DNA of 64,000 nt, from positions 1 through 64,000 of the forward strand of contig JAVBPD010000037.1 of the NCBI GenBank assembly GCA_031549885.1, in the 5' to 3' direction. The translations under genes and the position numbers were made by a program. The stretch comes from WQUF01 sp031549885 (GTDB lineage Bacteria > Bacillota > Clostridia > Clostridiales > Clostridiaceae). The notes below the pieces were generated by a model. It was not told where the DNA came from. It worked only from the letters and a program-made list of their open reading frames with translations, and searched no databases. Below, in pieces: positions 51,519-59,600 of the stretch. The stretch's first letter is position 1, and each line of letters starts with the position of its first letter.

Positions 51519-52547
51519 ATGACAAACGAAATAAAATATGAAGAAATATTAAACAATTACATTTTAATAGATGTTAGAAGCCCTAAAGAATACTTAGAAG
51601 CTCATATAAGTAATGCAATTAATTTTCCTATTTTAACAGATGAAGAAAGAGAACATGTCGGAGATGTATATAAAAATGAAAGCAGCGAAAAGGCTAAACA
51701 ATTAGCTGTTAAGTATGGATCAAAGAAGCTTTTTAATTTTTTTAACGAATTCATATCATTATGTGGAAAAGATAAAAACATAGTGCTTTATTGTGCAAGA
51801 GGTGGTATGAGAAGTGGAGTATTAACATCTATTATAGATTCTCTTGGTTATAGAGTATTTAAGCTTGAAGGTGGTTATAAAGCTTATAGGAATTTTATTG
51901 TCAATTCTATACCAAAGGTAAATGAAGACGTTAAGTATATAGTGCTTCATGGTAAAACAGGTGTAGGAAAGACTTTAATGTTAAATAAGCTTAAAAAAAG
52001 AGAATGCGATGTTTTAGATTTTGAAAAAGGGGCAAACCATAGAGGATCAGCTCTTGGTTCTATAGGTCTTGGCAAGTGCAATTCTCAAAAACATTTTGAA
52101 ACTTTTATATATGAAAATTTAAGATTAAGAAAAAGCAATTTTGTATTTGTAGAATCAGAAAGTAAAAGGGTTGGAAATTCTTTTATACCAGATTCTATAG
52201 AAAAATCAATGAAAAATGGTTATCACATATTAATAGAATTGCCTATGGAAGAGAGAATAAAAATACTAAAAGAAGAATATTTAGGTTTTTACGATGTAAA
52301 CAATGAAATAAAAGAATCCATTTTAAATTTAGAGAATCATTTGGGAAAAAAATTAATAGTTAATTTATTGAAATTGCTTGATGAAAAAAACTATGAAAAG
52401 CTCATTGAAATTTTAAATCTGCAATACTATGATCCACTATATGAAAAGAGCATTAAGCAATATGAATATAGCTTAAAAATATGTGCAAGTTCAGTAGAAG
52501 AAGCCATGATATATGTAATAGAATTTTACAATAAAATAATAAAATAA
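51519..52547 (+). CDS. selU: tRNA 2-selenouridine synthase
   Basis: The 342-residue protein has an N-terminal rhodanese domain with the catalytic Cys C92 (VLYCARGGMRSG) and DVRSPKEY. A C-terminal P-loop follows with HGKTGVGKT (about 143-151) and further conserved FEKGANHRGSALG. SelU (MnmH/YbbB) replaces sulfur by selenium in 2-thiouridine at the tRNA wobble position, via a geranylated intermediate, using selenophosphate. Its presence implies that the organism makes selenophosphate. AGGTGATG precedes the ATG. A strong terminator follows. Confidence 0.92.
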   Translation: MTNEIKYEEILNNYILIDVRSPKEYLEAHISNAINFPILTDEEREHVGDVYKNESSEKAKQLAVKYGSKKLFNFFNEFISLCGKDKNIVLYCARGGMRSGVLTSIIDSLGYRVFKLEGGYKAYRNFIVNSIPKVNEDVKYIVLHGKTGVGKTLMLNKLKKRECDVLDFEKGANHRGSALGSIGLGKCNSQKHFETFIYENLRLRKSNFVFVESESKRVGNSFIPDSIEKSMKNGYHILIELPMEERIKILKEEYLGFYDVNNEIKESILNLENHLGKKLIVNLLKLLDEKNYEKLIEILNLQYYDPLYEKSIKQYEYSLKICASSVEEAMIYVIEFYNKIIK

Positions 52548-52555
52548 GTTAATGA

Positions 52556-52600
52556 AAAATAAACCTGGATATTATTTTAAAATTAGACCAGGTTTATTTT
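52556..52600. terminator. bidirectional terminator after selU
   Basis: AAAATAAACCTGG (52556-52568) and CCAGGTTTATTTT (52588-52600) form a perfect 13-base stem followed by TCATT. On the minus strand it overlaps the end of the next, convergent gene and ends in TTTTTCATT. Confidence 0.8.
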
Positions 52601-53349
52601 TCATTATCGAGTAAAAATTTTCGAGAAAATTCAATCATTAAAAAAAGATCAGGAATTTTTTTAATACTCATTTTAATTGTTAAATTATCCTTTGATAAAA
52701 CGTGTAAAATGCTATCTTTTATGTATAGTTCATCTATATCTGAAAATTTAATGTTTTTATTTTGAACTATATAGCTGTCATTAGAAATGCTGATATCCCC
52801 AAATTTAACACTTCCATCTTTTTTAAATGTATTATTTAATTTAGTTAAATTATGCTTGTTGAATATATTATTTATATCTTCATTTAATTCTGTAAAATTT
52901 TTTATTAATCCGCTTTTTAAGACGATTTTTTTTCCATTTATAGTGAGCATTTTAAGGGATATGTCCATATTTTTTTCTCCAACAGTGACTAAATACTTAT
53001 TGGACAAGTTATAATATTTAAAGGTATCATAATAAATGTTTTTTATATTTTCAATTGGATATTTAAAGCTAAAACCAAGAACTTTGTATACAAAGCCATT
53101 TTCATATACTATAAAGTTTTTTGTTAAATTTAAAATATGAAAAAATATGATAAATATAAATGTTATACTTGATATGAAAAAAATTAGAATAAGAGGCAAA
53201 ATATCCGCTTTGTTTTTAGTATTATTGATAATATTTATAGCATAGAAAACAATAAAACATAAAATTGAACCTATACCAATAATTGAAATTATGGATACAT
53301 TTTTTTTAAATGTATATAAACTTATTTGCTTGCCAAAGGCTTTTAACAT
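52594..53349 (-). CDS. hypothetical membrane protein with two helices and PH-like strands
   Basis: I do not recognise this 251-residue protein with certainty. Two membrane helices (about 18-40 and 50-72) are followed by a strand-rich cytoplasmic part. NFIVYENGFVYKVLGFSFKY then YPIENIKNIYYD looks like a bacterial PH-type fold, as in DUF6585-like proteins. A second, shorter strand block begins VKFGDISISNDSYIVQNKNI. GAGGTAC precedes the ATG. It ends within the selU terminator and starts 35 bases after an unrelated unknown gene. No function is offered. Confidence 0.6.
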   Translation of the reverse strand: MLKAFGKQISLYTFKKNVSIISIIGIGSILCFIVFYAINIINNTKNKADILPLILIFFISSITFIFIIFFHILNLTKNFIVYENGFVYKVLGFSFKYPIENIKNIYYDTFKYYNLSNKYLVTVGEKNMDISLKMLTINGKKIVLKSGLIKNFTELNEDINNIFNKHNLTKLNNTFKKDGSVKFGDISISNDSYIVQNKNIKFSDIDELYIKDSILHVLSKDNLTIKMSIKKIPDLFLMIEFSRKFLLDNEK

Positions 53350-53384
53350 AAATGTACCTCGAAAAAGATAATTAAAAATTGAAA

Positions 53385-53996
53385 TTATAATAATACAGCA
53401 TCATTAGGTATTAAACCATCTTGAAAATCTAATATTTGATCTTCGTTAGTTAAATCCATTATAAATGGTACCCAAGCTCCAGATTTATCTAAAATAGCAG
53501 AATAACATTTACCCTTGAGGTTTTTAGAAGTAAATTGCCATAAAATATTAAAACCATCTTCGTTTGTAAAACCTTCATTGTTTGATTGAACAATAGCTGA
53601 ATTCATTTGCTTAAATATAAAGCTTTGAATTGACGAAAGCACTTCCCATCCTGAGTATTGGGATATCTCTGGAAATATCTCAATTGCATAAATAACTTCA
53701 ACATCTTTAATGTAATTTTGAAGCCATTCAGAAGATGTAGTAGGAGTAGCTTTTTTTAAGATTTTTTTAAAATCTTTTAATTCTTTTTTTGCAATAGCAT
53801 CATCTTTTATGCTATCTCTTTCAATGAAAAATATTTCTATTCCATCACATTGAACAGAAACTTCTTTCCACTGAGCTTCTGTGCCAAACTCAAGCTTTAA
53901 TGAACACTTTAAATTTTTTAAATATAAATAATTTCTTATATCATTTAAAGGTATAAATTTTTCATCCTTTGTTAAAATTCTTACGATTTGTCCCAT
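53385..53996 (-). CDS. hypothetical cytoplasmic protein
   Basis: This 203-residue protein is not recognised. It has no signal peptide or membrane helix and is a mix of acidic and aromatic residues. Segments such as EWLQNYIKDVEVIYAIEIFP, YSGWEVLSSIQSFIFKQ and DEDGFNILWQF-like stretches suggest a compact alpha/beta fold. AGAGGAGATACC precedes the ATG, so it is expressed. It is first of a leftward pair with the membrane protein at 52594. The pair could be an operon of 35-base spacing. Confidence 0.55.
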   Translation of the reverse strand: MGQIVRILTKDEKFIPLNDIRNYLYLKNLKCSLKLEFGTEAQWKEVSVQCDGIEIFFIERDSIKDDAIAKKELKDFKKILKKATPTTSSEWLQNYIKDVEVIYAIEIFPEISQYSGWEVLSSIQSFIFKQMNSAIVQSNNEGFTNEDGFNILWQFTSKNLKGKCYSAILDKSGAWVPFIMDLTNEDQILDFQDGLIPNDAVLL

Positions 53997-54693
53997 ATGG
54001 TATCTCCTCTAACATAAAATAATGTCTTTTATTAAGTTTATACTTTTATTTACAAAAATAAACTATTTAAATTTAATACAGATAAATTTAAATTATAAAC
54101 ACGAAACACTAGATTGTTGACACTAGTGAGTGCATAAACTATAATGTAAACAAAAAATAAAAAATGAAAGTATTAAAAGTATTACATAAATTTCTATTTA
54201 TATGGTTTCAAAATAAAAATTATTTATACAAAAAATTAAACAATGAAAATGTTTAAGGAATAAAGAGTTACTAAAAGTAACATAATTATAGCATATTTTT
54301 TTATTATTTAATACTTTCATTAAGATATTATAATTTATAAATGAAATAAAATAAATATTATATCTATAAGGGTTAAAAAAACATCTTAATATCTTTTGCA
54401 AAAATAAACATAAATTTAATTTTACATTTAAATAAAAATGTAAAAAAAAGCAGGGTTTAGCAAACTCTCATAGAATCTAATAACAGAGAAATACTAGTTA
54501 ATTTGCAGATTATAACACGTTTTAATAAAGTAATTAACAAATAATTTGTCATATTATGTATGTTTTATTGGATAAAACTATCGTTTTGGGAAATATTGTA
54601 TGTATTTTTTAAAAAAAAGTATTAAATTTAATAGATGAGTATGATAAAATTTGAACTTATATACAAAATTATTAATGAATGGAGGTGTATTAT
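53997..54693. other. 697-base gene-free region before aroA
   Basis: No frame with a ribosome site exists on either strand. It contains a perfect promoter (54117-54145, listed separately) and the hairpin TTTTACATTT/AAAATGTAAAA (about 54420-54446) without a T tract. Further on come AT-rich sequences up to the aroA ribosome site GGAGGTG at 54681. There is no T-box (no GGTGGNACCGCG) or other riboswitch I can recognise. Confidence 0.5.
54108..54145 (+). promoter_or_regulatory. consensus sigma-A promoter with overlapping palindrome and no adjacent gene
   Basis: TTGACA (54117-54122), a 17-base spacer and TATAAT (54140-54145) give a perfect consensus promoter pointing right. CACTAG (54108-54113) and CTAGTG (54123-54128) form an inverted repeat around the -35 box, as expected for a repressor site. 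The next supported gene, aroA, starts about 540 bases on. The transcript is either a long aroA leader or an independent small RNA. Confidence 0.65.
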
Positions 54694-55971
54694 TTGAAGG
54701 TTATAAAAATTACACCAGCTAAACTGAAAGGTGAAGTTGCACTGCCTTCGTCAAAAAGCTTGTGTCATAGGACTATTATTGCTTCTGCACTTTCAAAAGA
54801 TATAAGCACCATATTCAATACAAATATGTCAAGCGATGTTGAAACTACTTGTCTAGCCCTTAAAACTTTAGGTGCAAAGATAGATAGTTTCGAAAATACT
54901 TTGAAGGTTAAAGGCTTTAGTATAAAAAATATGAACAATAATTGCACAATTGATTGTGGGGATAGTATAACTAGTTTAAGACTTCTCATACCTATTGCCC
55001 TTTTAAATTGTAAAGAAATAACATTTAAAGCAAAAGATTCAATTATGAAAAGAAGCCTTGAACCATATTTTGAGATGTTTAAAAATTGTTCTATTGAATA
55101 TGAGTACAGTGATGGATATGATAAGTTAAAATTAAGAGGTCAATTGAAACCTGGAGAATACAAAATAAATGGAAATGTAAGTTCACAGTTTATTTCTGGA
55201 TTATTATATGCGCTTCCTCTTTTAAATGGAGATTCTGTTATAGAAATTGCTGACAAACTTGAATCAATGGGATATGTTGATTTGACTTTAGATGTTTTAA
55301 GCAGTTTTGGAATTAAAATAAAAAGAGAAGGGGAAAGAAAGTTTTTTATAAAAGGCAATCAGGAATTTAAATCTACAGAATATATAGTAGAAGGAGATGC
55401 GTCTAATGGTGCATTTTACTTATGTGGAGGGCTACTCGGAGAAGAAGTAAAGTGTATTTTGTTAAACCCTGACAGTATGCAACCAGATATTAAAATAATA
55501 GATATAATAAAAGAGATGGGCGGAAAAATAGAGATAAGAGACAGCATAAAAACTTTTCAATCGGATTTAAAAGGTATTACTGTTGATGTAAGTGATTATA
55601 TAGATTTAGCACCAATGATAGCAGTCTTAGGAGCTTTTGCAAGTGGTACAACATTATTAAAAAATGCATCAACTCTAAGATATAAACATTGTGATAGATT
55701 AAGGGCACTTTCTACTGAACTTTCTAAAATTGGAGCTGAGGTTTATGAAGGTGAGGATTATTTAAAAGTTGTAGGTAAACCATATTTATATGGAGGAGAA
55801 ATAGATTCTTGGGGAGATTATAGAATAGCTATGAGCTTTGCCATTGCTTCTATAAGATGCAAAAATGAACTTATTATAAACCATGCAGAATCGGTAAATA
55901 ACTCTTATCCTCATTTTTTCAAGGATTTTCAAAAACTTGGTGGTAAAATAAATGAAAAAAGCGTGGATTAA
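54694..55971 (+). CDS. aroA: 3-phosphoshikimate 1-carboxyvinyltransferase (EPSP synthase)
   Basis: The 425-residue protein has ALPSSKSLCHRTIIASALS (phosphate-binding SKS), the DCGDSITSLRLLIPIALL stretch corresponding to the NAGTAMR loop, SSQFISGLLYALPL, the C-terminal RYKHCDRLRA, and WGDYRIAMSFAIAS. It joins shikimate 3-phosphate and phosphoenolpyruvate in aromatic amino acid synthesis. The GNS/NAGTA loop is atypical (GDSITSLR), as in class II-like clostridial enzymes. The start is TTG 54694 with GGAGGTG before it; the upstream ATG at 54679 precedes that site. It is followed by aroE. Confidence 0.92.
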   Translation: MKVIKITPAKLKGEVALPSSKSLCHRTIIASALSKDISTIFNTNMSSDVETTCLALKTLGAKIDSFENTLKVKGFSIKNMNNNCTIDCGDSITSLRLLIPIALLNCKEITFKAKDSIMKRSLEPYFEMFKNCSIEYEYSDGYDKLKLRGQLKPGEYKINGNVSSQFISGLLYALPLLNGDSVIEIADKLESMGYVDLTLDVLSSFGIKIKREGERKFFIKGNQEFKSTEYIVEGDASNGAFYLCGGLLGEEVKCILLNPDSMQPDIKIIDIIKEMGGKIEIRDSIKTFQSDLKGITVDVSDYIDLAPMIAVLGAFASGTTLLKNASTLRYKHCDRLRALSTELSKIGAEVYEGEDYLKVVGKPYLYGGEIDSWGDYRIAMSFAIASIRCKNELIINHAESVNNSYPHFFKDFQKLGGKINEKSVD

Positions 55972-56016
55972 ATTACTATATTTAGACAGAAGTGAGTTTA
56001 AACAGGAAATTTTATT

Positions 56017-56805
56017 ATGAAATTTGGACTTATTGGGAAAAACATACAACACAGTTTATCCCCTAAAATACATAAAATTATATTAGATGAAATAAAGATA
56101 AATGGTGAATACAATCTATTTGATGTTGAAGAGAATGAATTAGAGGATATGATAAAATATTTTTTGATGTATGGATACACAGGCATTAACGTAACTATAC
56201 CATATAAGATTAAAATAATGAAATACTTAAACAGCATTGATAATGATGCTAAAAATATAGGAGCATGTAACACTGTTTTTTTAAAAGGTAATGATGTAGT
56301 AGGTTATAATACAGATTTTGTTGGTTTTTATCATAGCATTAAAAAATATTTTATTCCTTATAATGATGTTAATGTATTAATAATAGGAACTGGTGGAGTT
56401 TCAAAAGCTGTAAGTGAGTTTTTTAAAAAATTTCATGGAAATAAGGTTTTTTTTGTTTCAAGGGAAAAAACAGGGGAAAATATATTATCATATAAGGATT
56501 TGAATAATATTCAGAATATGGATATTGTAATAAATTGTTCACCTTGTGGAAGTTTTCCTAATATAAATGAAACGCCAATCATGAAAAATGTAATAAGAAA
56601 ATTTAAATATGCTATTGATTTAATCTATAACCCAAAAGAGACTCGTTTTTTAAAGATTGCTAAAGAATGTGGGCTTATTTATTTAAACGGCTTTCATATG
56701 CTCATATTACAGGCCGTAAATGCTGAGGAAATATGGAACAATATTAGCATTGAAGATGATGCAATAAATAAAATAATAAATCGCTGTTATAATGAGATTT
56801 TGTAA
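56017..56805 (+). CDS. aroE: shikimate dehydrogenase
   Basis: The 262-residue enzyme has KFGLIGKNIQHSLSPKIH (shikimate-binding SLS), INVTIPYKIKIM with the catalytic Lys, NTDFVGF, and the NADP motif IIGTGGVSKAV. It reduces 3-dehydroshikimate to shikimate. A moderate ribosome site (ACAGGAAAT) precedes ATG 56017, and 45 bases separate it from aroA, so the two share an operon. Other aro genes are not in the window. Confidence 0.92.
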   Translation: MKFGLIGKNIQHSLSPKIHKIILDEIKINGEYNLFDVEENELEDMIKYFLMYGYTGINVTIPYKIKIMKYLNSIDNDAKNIGACNTVFLKGNDVVGYNTDFVGFYHSIKKYFIPYNDVNVLIIGTGGVSKAVSEFFKKFHGNKVFFVSREKTGENILSYKDLNNIQNMDIVINCSPCGSFPNINETPIMKNVIRKFKYAIDLIYNPKETRFLKIAKECGLIYLNGFHMLILQAVNAEEIWNNISIEDDAINKIINRCYNEIL

Positions 56806-56817
56806 TAAGTTTAATTG

Positions 56818-56838
56818 AAAGTTCTGTATAAGAACTTT
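56818..56838 (+). terminator. terminator after aroE
   Basis: AAAGTTCT and AGAACTTT form an 8-base stem with a 5-base loop and end in TTTTTTG. Confidence 0.75.
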
Positions 56839-57022
56839 TTTGTTATTTATAAATTAAAACCTTTCACTTAAGTCTTTTTTAAAATTTCTAATCCATCATT
56901 ATTGCATGATTTTCTTATAACCTTTAAAAGTTTATTTCTTGTTTAATGTGAATTTAGCATTATAATTATACTATAAATTAAATATAAATATTAAAGCTTG
57001 AATTAGGGGGGGAATGGTATAA

Positions 57023-58123
57023 GTGATTTTAAATTTAAATGATTTTATGAATAAAGAAATTAAAAATATTTCAGAAGCTGCTAAAAGATTTTATTTAAAT
57101 AGTCCCAGGGGATGTGCAGCTATGTTAAATATAGCATCATCGCTTATGAAAGGTGTAAATATAAGAAAAAAATATGAAAGGAAAGGAATTAATATTCCGC
57201 CATTCATAATTGCGAGTATATCATCAAATTGTAATTTAAAATGTGCTGGTTGCTATGCACAAGCAAGTGGAAATTGTACAAGCAATGAGGGCAAAGTAAA
57301 GATGAACCTAGAGGATTGGCAAAAAATATTTCAAGAAGCATCAAATATAGGAGTATCATTTATTTTTTTAGCAGGTGGAGAACCGCTTCTTTGTCCTGAT
57401 ATAATAAAATTAGCATCTGAATTTAAAAATATAATCTTCCCAATATTTACTAATGGAACCATTATAAATGAAAGTTATTTAAACATTTTTGATAAATGCC
57501 GCAATTTAATTCCAGTTTTAAGTATAGAAGGAGATGATATAAAGACAGACAGCCGTCGAGGAAAAGGTGTATCTGAAAAAGTTTGGTATGCTGCTAGCAT
57601 GCTAAAAGAAAAAGATATTCTTTATGGCGTTTCTATTACAGTAACTAATGAAAATAAGGAATGTGTTACAGAGGGAAGCTTTGTGAATATGCTAAAAAAT
57701 AGAGGCTGTGGTTTAATATTTTATGTGGAGTATGTGCCTGTTGAAGAAAATACAGAGCATTTAATTTTAAATGATGATGATTTAAAAAAGTTGCAATTAA
57801 GAATAGATGAATTAAGACATGATAAACAAAATAAAGGTATGATTATATTATCTTTTCCTGGAGATGAAGAAGCTATGGGTGGTTGTTTAGCTGCTGGAAG
57901 AGGTTTTTTTCATATAAATTCGCAAGGAGGAGCAGAACCTTGCCCATTTTCTCCTTATTCAGAAATAAATATTAAAGACAAATCTATTTTAGAGGTTTTA
58001 AATTCACCTTTTTTTGAGAAGATTAGGAAGATAAGTGCATCTGAAGTTTTAAACCACAAAGGAGGGTGCACTTTATTTCAAAATAAAGAAAAAGTTATAA
58101 AAGCTGTAGAGGAGGGTATGTAA
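57023..58123 (+). CDS. radical SAM protein with SPASM-like C-terminus
   Basis: The 366-residue protein has the iron-sulfur motif C70-N-L-K-C74-A-G-C77 and LAGGEPLL, the SAM-binding GGE. C-terminal Cys residues lie in GGCLAAGR, EPCPFSPYS and KGGCTLFQ, suggesting an auxiliary cluster. Such proteins modify peptides, cofactors or enzymes. No precursor peptide gene is seen next to it. The start is GTG 57023 after AGGGGGGGAATGG; the ATG at 57014 runs straight into a stop. Its stop overlaps the ATG of the PLP enzyme by one base, so they are coupled. Confidence 0.85.
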   Translation: MILNLNDFMNKEIKNISEAAKRFYLNSPRGCAAMLNIASSLMKGVNIRKKYERKGINIPPFIIASISSNCNLKCAGCYAQASGNCTSNEGKVKMNLEDWQKIFQEASNIGVSFIFLAGGEPLLCPDIIKLASEFKNIIFPIFTNGTIINESYLNIFDKCRNLIPVLSIEGDDIKTDSRRGKGVSEKVWYAASMLKEKDILYGVSITVTNENKECVTEGSFVNMLKNRGCGLIFYVEYVPVEENTEHLILNDDDLKKLQLRIDELRHDKQNKGMIILSFPGDEEAMGGCLAAGRGFFHINSQGGAEPCPFSPYSEINIKDKSILEVLNSPFFEKIRKISASEVLNHKGGCTLFQNKEKVIKAVEEGM

Positions 58124-59103
58124 TGGTAATACCTGAAAAAATTAAACTTGCTAATATTCCTACACCTATATTTCCTTTATCATATATGAAAGATAAATTA
58201 AAAGGTGTAGAAGTCTTTATAAAAAGAGATGATTTTACTGGCATTGAGGTGTCAGGAAATAAAATAAGAAAGCTTGAGTTTTCCTTAAAAGAAGCATTAA
58301 ATCAAGGAGCTACTGCTTTAATTACATGTGGAGGTGTTCAATCAAATCATTGCCGTGCCACTTGTTCTATAGCCGCAGCTTTTGGTCTTAAATGCCATCT
58401 TTTATTAAGAGGAAATGATAGTTTAATAGATGGGAATTTTTTTTTAGATAAACTATTTGGAGCAAAGTTTAAGTTTATTGATGAATATGATTATGCAAAT
58501 CATCGAACACAGATAATGGAATCAATGAAAAAAGAATATGATTTAAATGGTGAAAAAGCTTATGTAATACCAGAAGGCGCATCAAATGGCATTGGCATGT
58601 TTGGATATTATAATGCTTTTTTAGAAATATTAGAACAAGAAAAAAGCTTAGGAATAAATTTTGATACTATTTGCATAGCAGAAGGGTCTGGAGGAACATA
58701 TGCTGGGCTATATTTTGCAAATGAAATTTTAAATAAAGGTAAGAAAATAGTAGCTTTTAATATTTATGATAAAAATGCAAATGTAAAAGATGAAATTAAA
58801 AATATAATAAATGAAGGATTAAAAATTTCATCGTCAAATTATAATATGAATTACGACAACATATTGATAAATAGTGATTATGTAGGCGAAGGTTATGGCA
58901 AATGTTCTCCTAATAATATAGATTTTATTAAAGATTTTGCGAAAAAAACTGGTATTATACTTGACCCTGTTTATGTGGGAAAAGCCATGTATGGATTATT
59001 TTGTGAAATTGAAAAAGGAAATCCTATTTTTTCTGGAAACATTTTAATAATCCATACTGGAGGCTTGTTTGGATTATTTCCTCAAAAAGAATTATTTTTT
59101 TAA
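58123..59103 (+). CDS. D-cysteine desulfhydrase / ACC deaminase family PLP enzyme
   Basis: The 326-residue fold type II enzyme has KRDDFTGIEVSGNKIRKLE with Schiff-base Lys K47, then CGGVQSNHCRA (cofactor phosphate and substrate site), EGASNGIGMFGY and IAEGSGGTYAG. It probably converts D-cysteine to pyruvate, sulfide and ammonia; an ACC deaminase or other D-amino acid lyase is possible. Its start overlaps the stop of the radical SAM gene, with AGAGGAGGG just before. A terminator follows, so the two genes form a unit. Confidence 0.83.
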   Translation: MVIPEKIKLANIPTPIFPLSYMKDKLKGVEVFIKRDDFTGIEVSGNKIRKLEFSLKEALNQGATALITCGGVQSNHCRATCSIAAAFGLKCHLLLRGNDSLIDGNFFLDKLFGAKFKFIDEYDYANHRTQIMESMKKEYDLNGEKAYVIPEGASNGIGMFGYYNAFLEILEQEKSLGINFDTICIAEGSGGTYAGLYFANEILNKGKKIVAFNIYDKNANVKDEIKNIINEGLKISSSNYNMNYDNILINSDYVGEGYGKCSPNNIDFIKDFAKKTGIILDPVYVGKAMYGLFCEIEKGNPIFSGNILIIHTGGLFGLFPQKELFF

Positions 59104-59119
59104 AAATTGATATTCAATA

Positions 59120-59142
59120 AAACCTATCGCTCTGATAGGTTT
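59120..59142 (+). terminator. terminator after the desulfhydrase-type gene
   Basis: AAACCTATC and GATAGGTTT form a 9-base stem with a 5-base loop, followed by TTTGTTT. Confidence 0.85.
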
Positions 59143-59169
59143 TTGTTTATTAATGTTCTATAATTTTTA

Positions 59170-59222
59170 TTGACAATTTAAGTTTATTATAATAAACTTA
59201 ATATAGATTTACTATAATAAAC
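59170..59222 (+). promoter_or_regulatory. BlaI-type promoter with two operators (repressor/protease operon)
   Basis: TTGACA (59170-59175) is followed by a perfect 22-base palindrome (59179-59200) whose core is GTTTATTATAATAAAC. A second, near-palindromic copy is centred 24 bases further on (TTTACTATAATAAA, 59207-59220). TAAACT lies 17 bases from the -35 as a possible -10. The same layout precedes the SPOR-domain gene at 61388. BlaI/MecI repressors bind such TA-rich palindromes as dimers. Confidence 0.8.
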
Positions 59223-59240
59223 CAAAGGGAAGTGTAATAA

Positions 59241-59600
59241 ATGGAGCAACATAAATTATTTGATGGTGAATATAAGTTTATGGAAATAATTTGGGAAAAT
59301 GAGCCTATTAATTCTACTAATCTTGTAAAATTGTGCTTAGCAAAGCTTGGGTGGAAAAAGTCCACAACATATACTACCCTTCGAAAGCTTTGTGAAAAAG
59401 GAATATTAGAAAATAAAAATGCAAATGTTATATCTCTTGTGAAAAAAGATATGGTACAAAAATATGAAAGTGAAGCTATTATAAAAAAGACATTTGGTGG
59501 GTCACTGCCTAAATTTATATCAGCTTTTTTAGGAGACAACAAATTATCCAAAACAGAAGCCGATGAAATAAAAAAAATAATTGAGGAGGCAATAAAATAA
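59241..59600 (+). CDS. BlaI/MecI/CopY family transcriptional repressor
   Basis: The 119-residue protein has the BlaI winged helix: FDGEYKFMEIIWENEPINST, then LGWKKSTTYTTLRKLCEKG with wing residues, and a C-terminal dimerisation region. In known systems a membrane protease leads to cleavage of the repressor. Two operators overlap its own promoter, so it is autoregulated. AAAGGGAAGTG precedes the ATG. Its stop overlaps the ATG of the M56 protease by one base. It most likely also controls the SPOR gene at 61459, which has matching operators. Confidence 0.9.
   Translation: MEQHKLFDGEYKFMEIIWENEPINSTNLVKLCLAKLGWKKSTTYTTLRKLCEKGILENKNANVISLVKKDMVQKYESEAIIKKTFGGSLPKFISAFLGDNKLSKTEADEIKKIIEEAIK

Noticed and set aside
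54164..54256. 30-residue frame just after the perfect promoter at 54117
   Set aside because: No Shine-Dalgarno sequence precedes the ATG and the composition is what AT-rich DNA gives by chance.
54198..54401. 67-residue leftward frame in the aroA upstream gap
   Set aside because: No ribosome site, low-complexity Asn/Phe/Tyr-rich translation, no family resemblance.
53997..54693. Possible T-box or tryptophan-type leader before aroA
   Set aside because: No AGGGTGGNACCGCG-type antiterminator sequence and no terminator with a T tract close to aroA.
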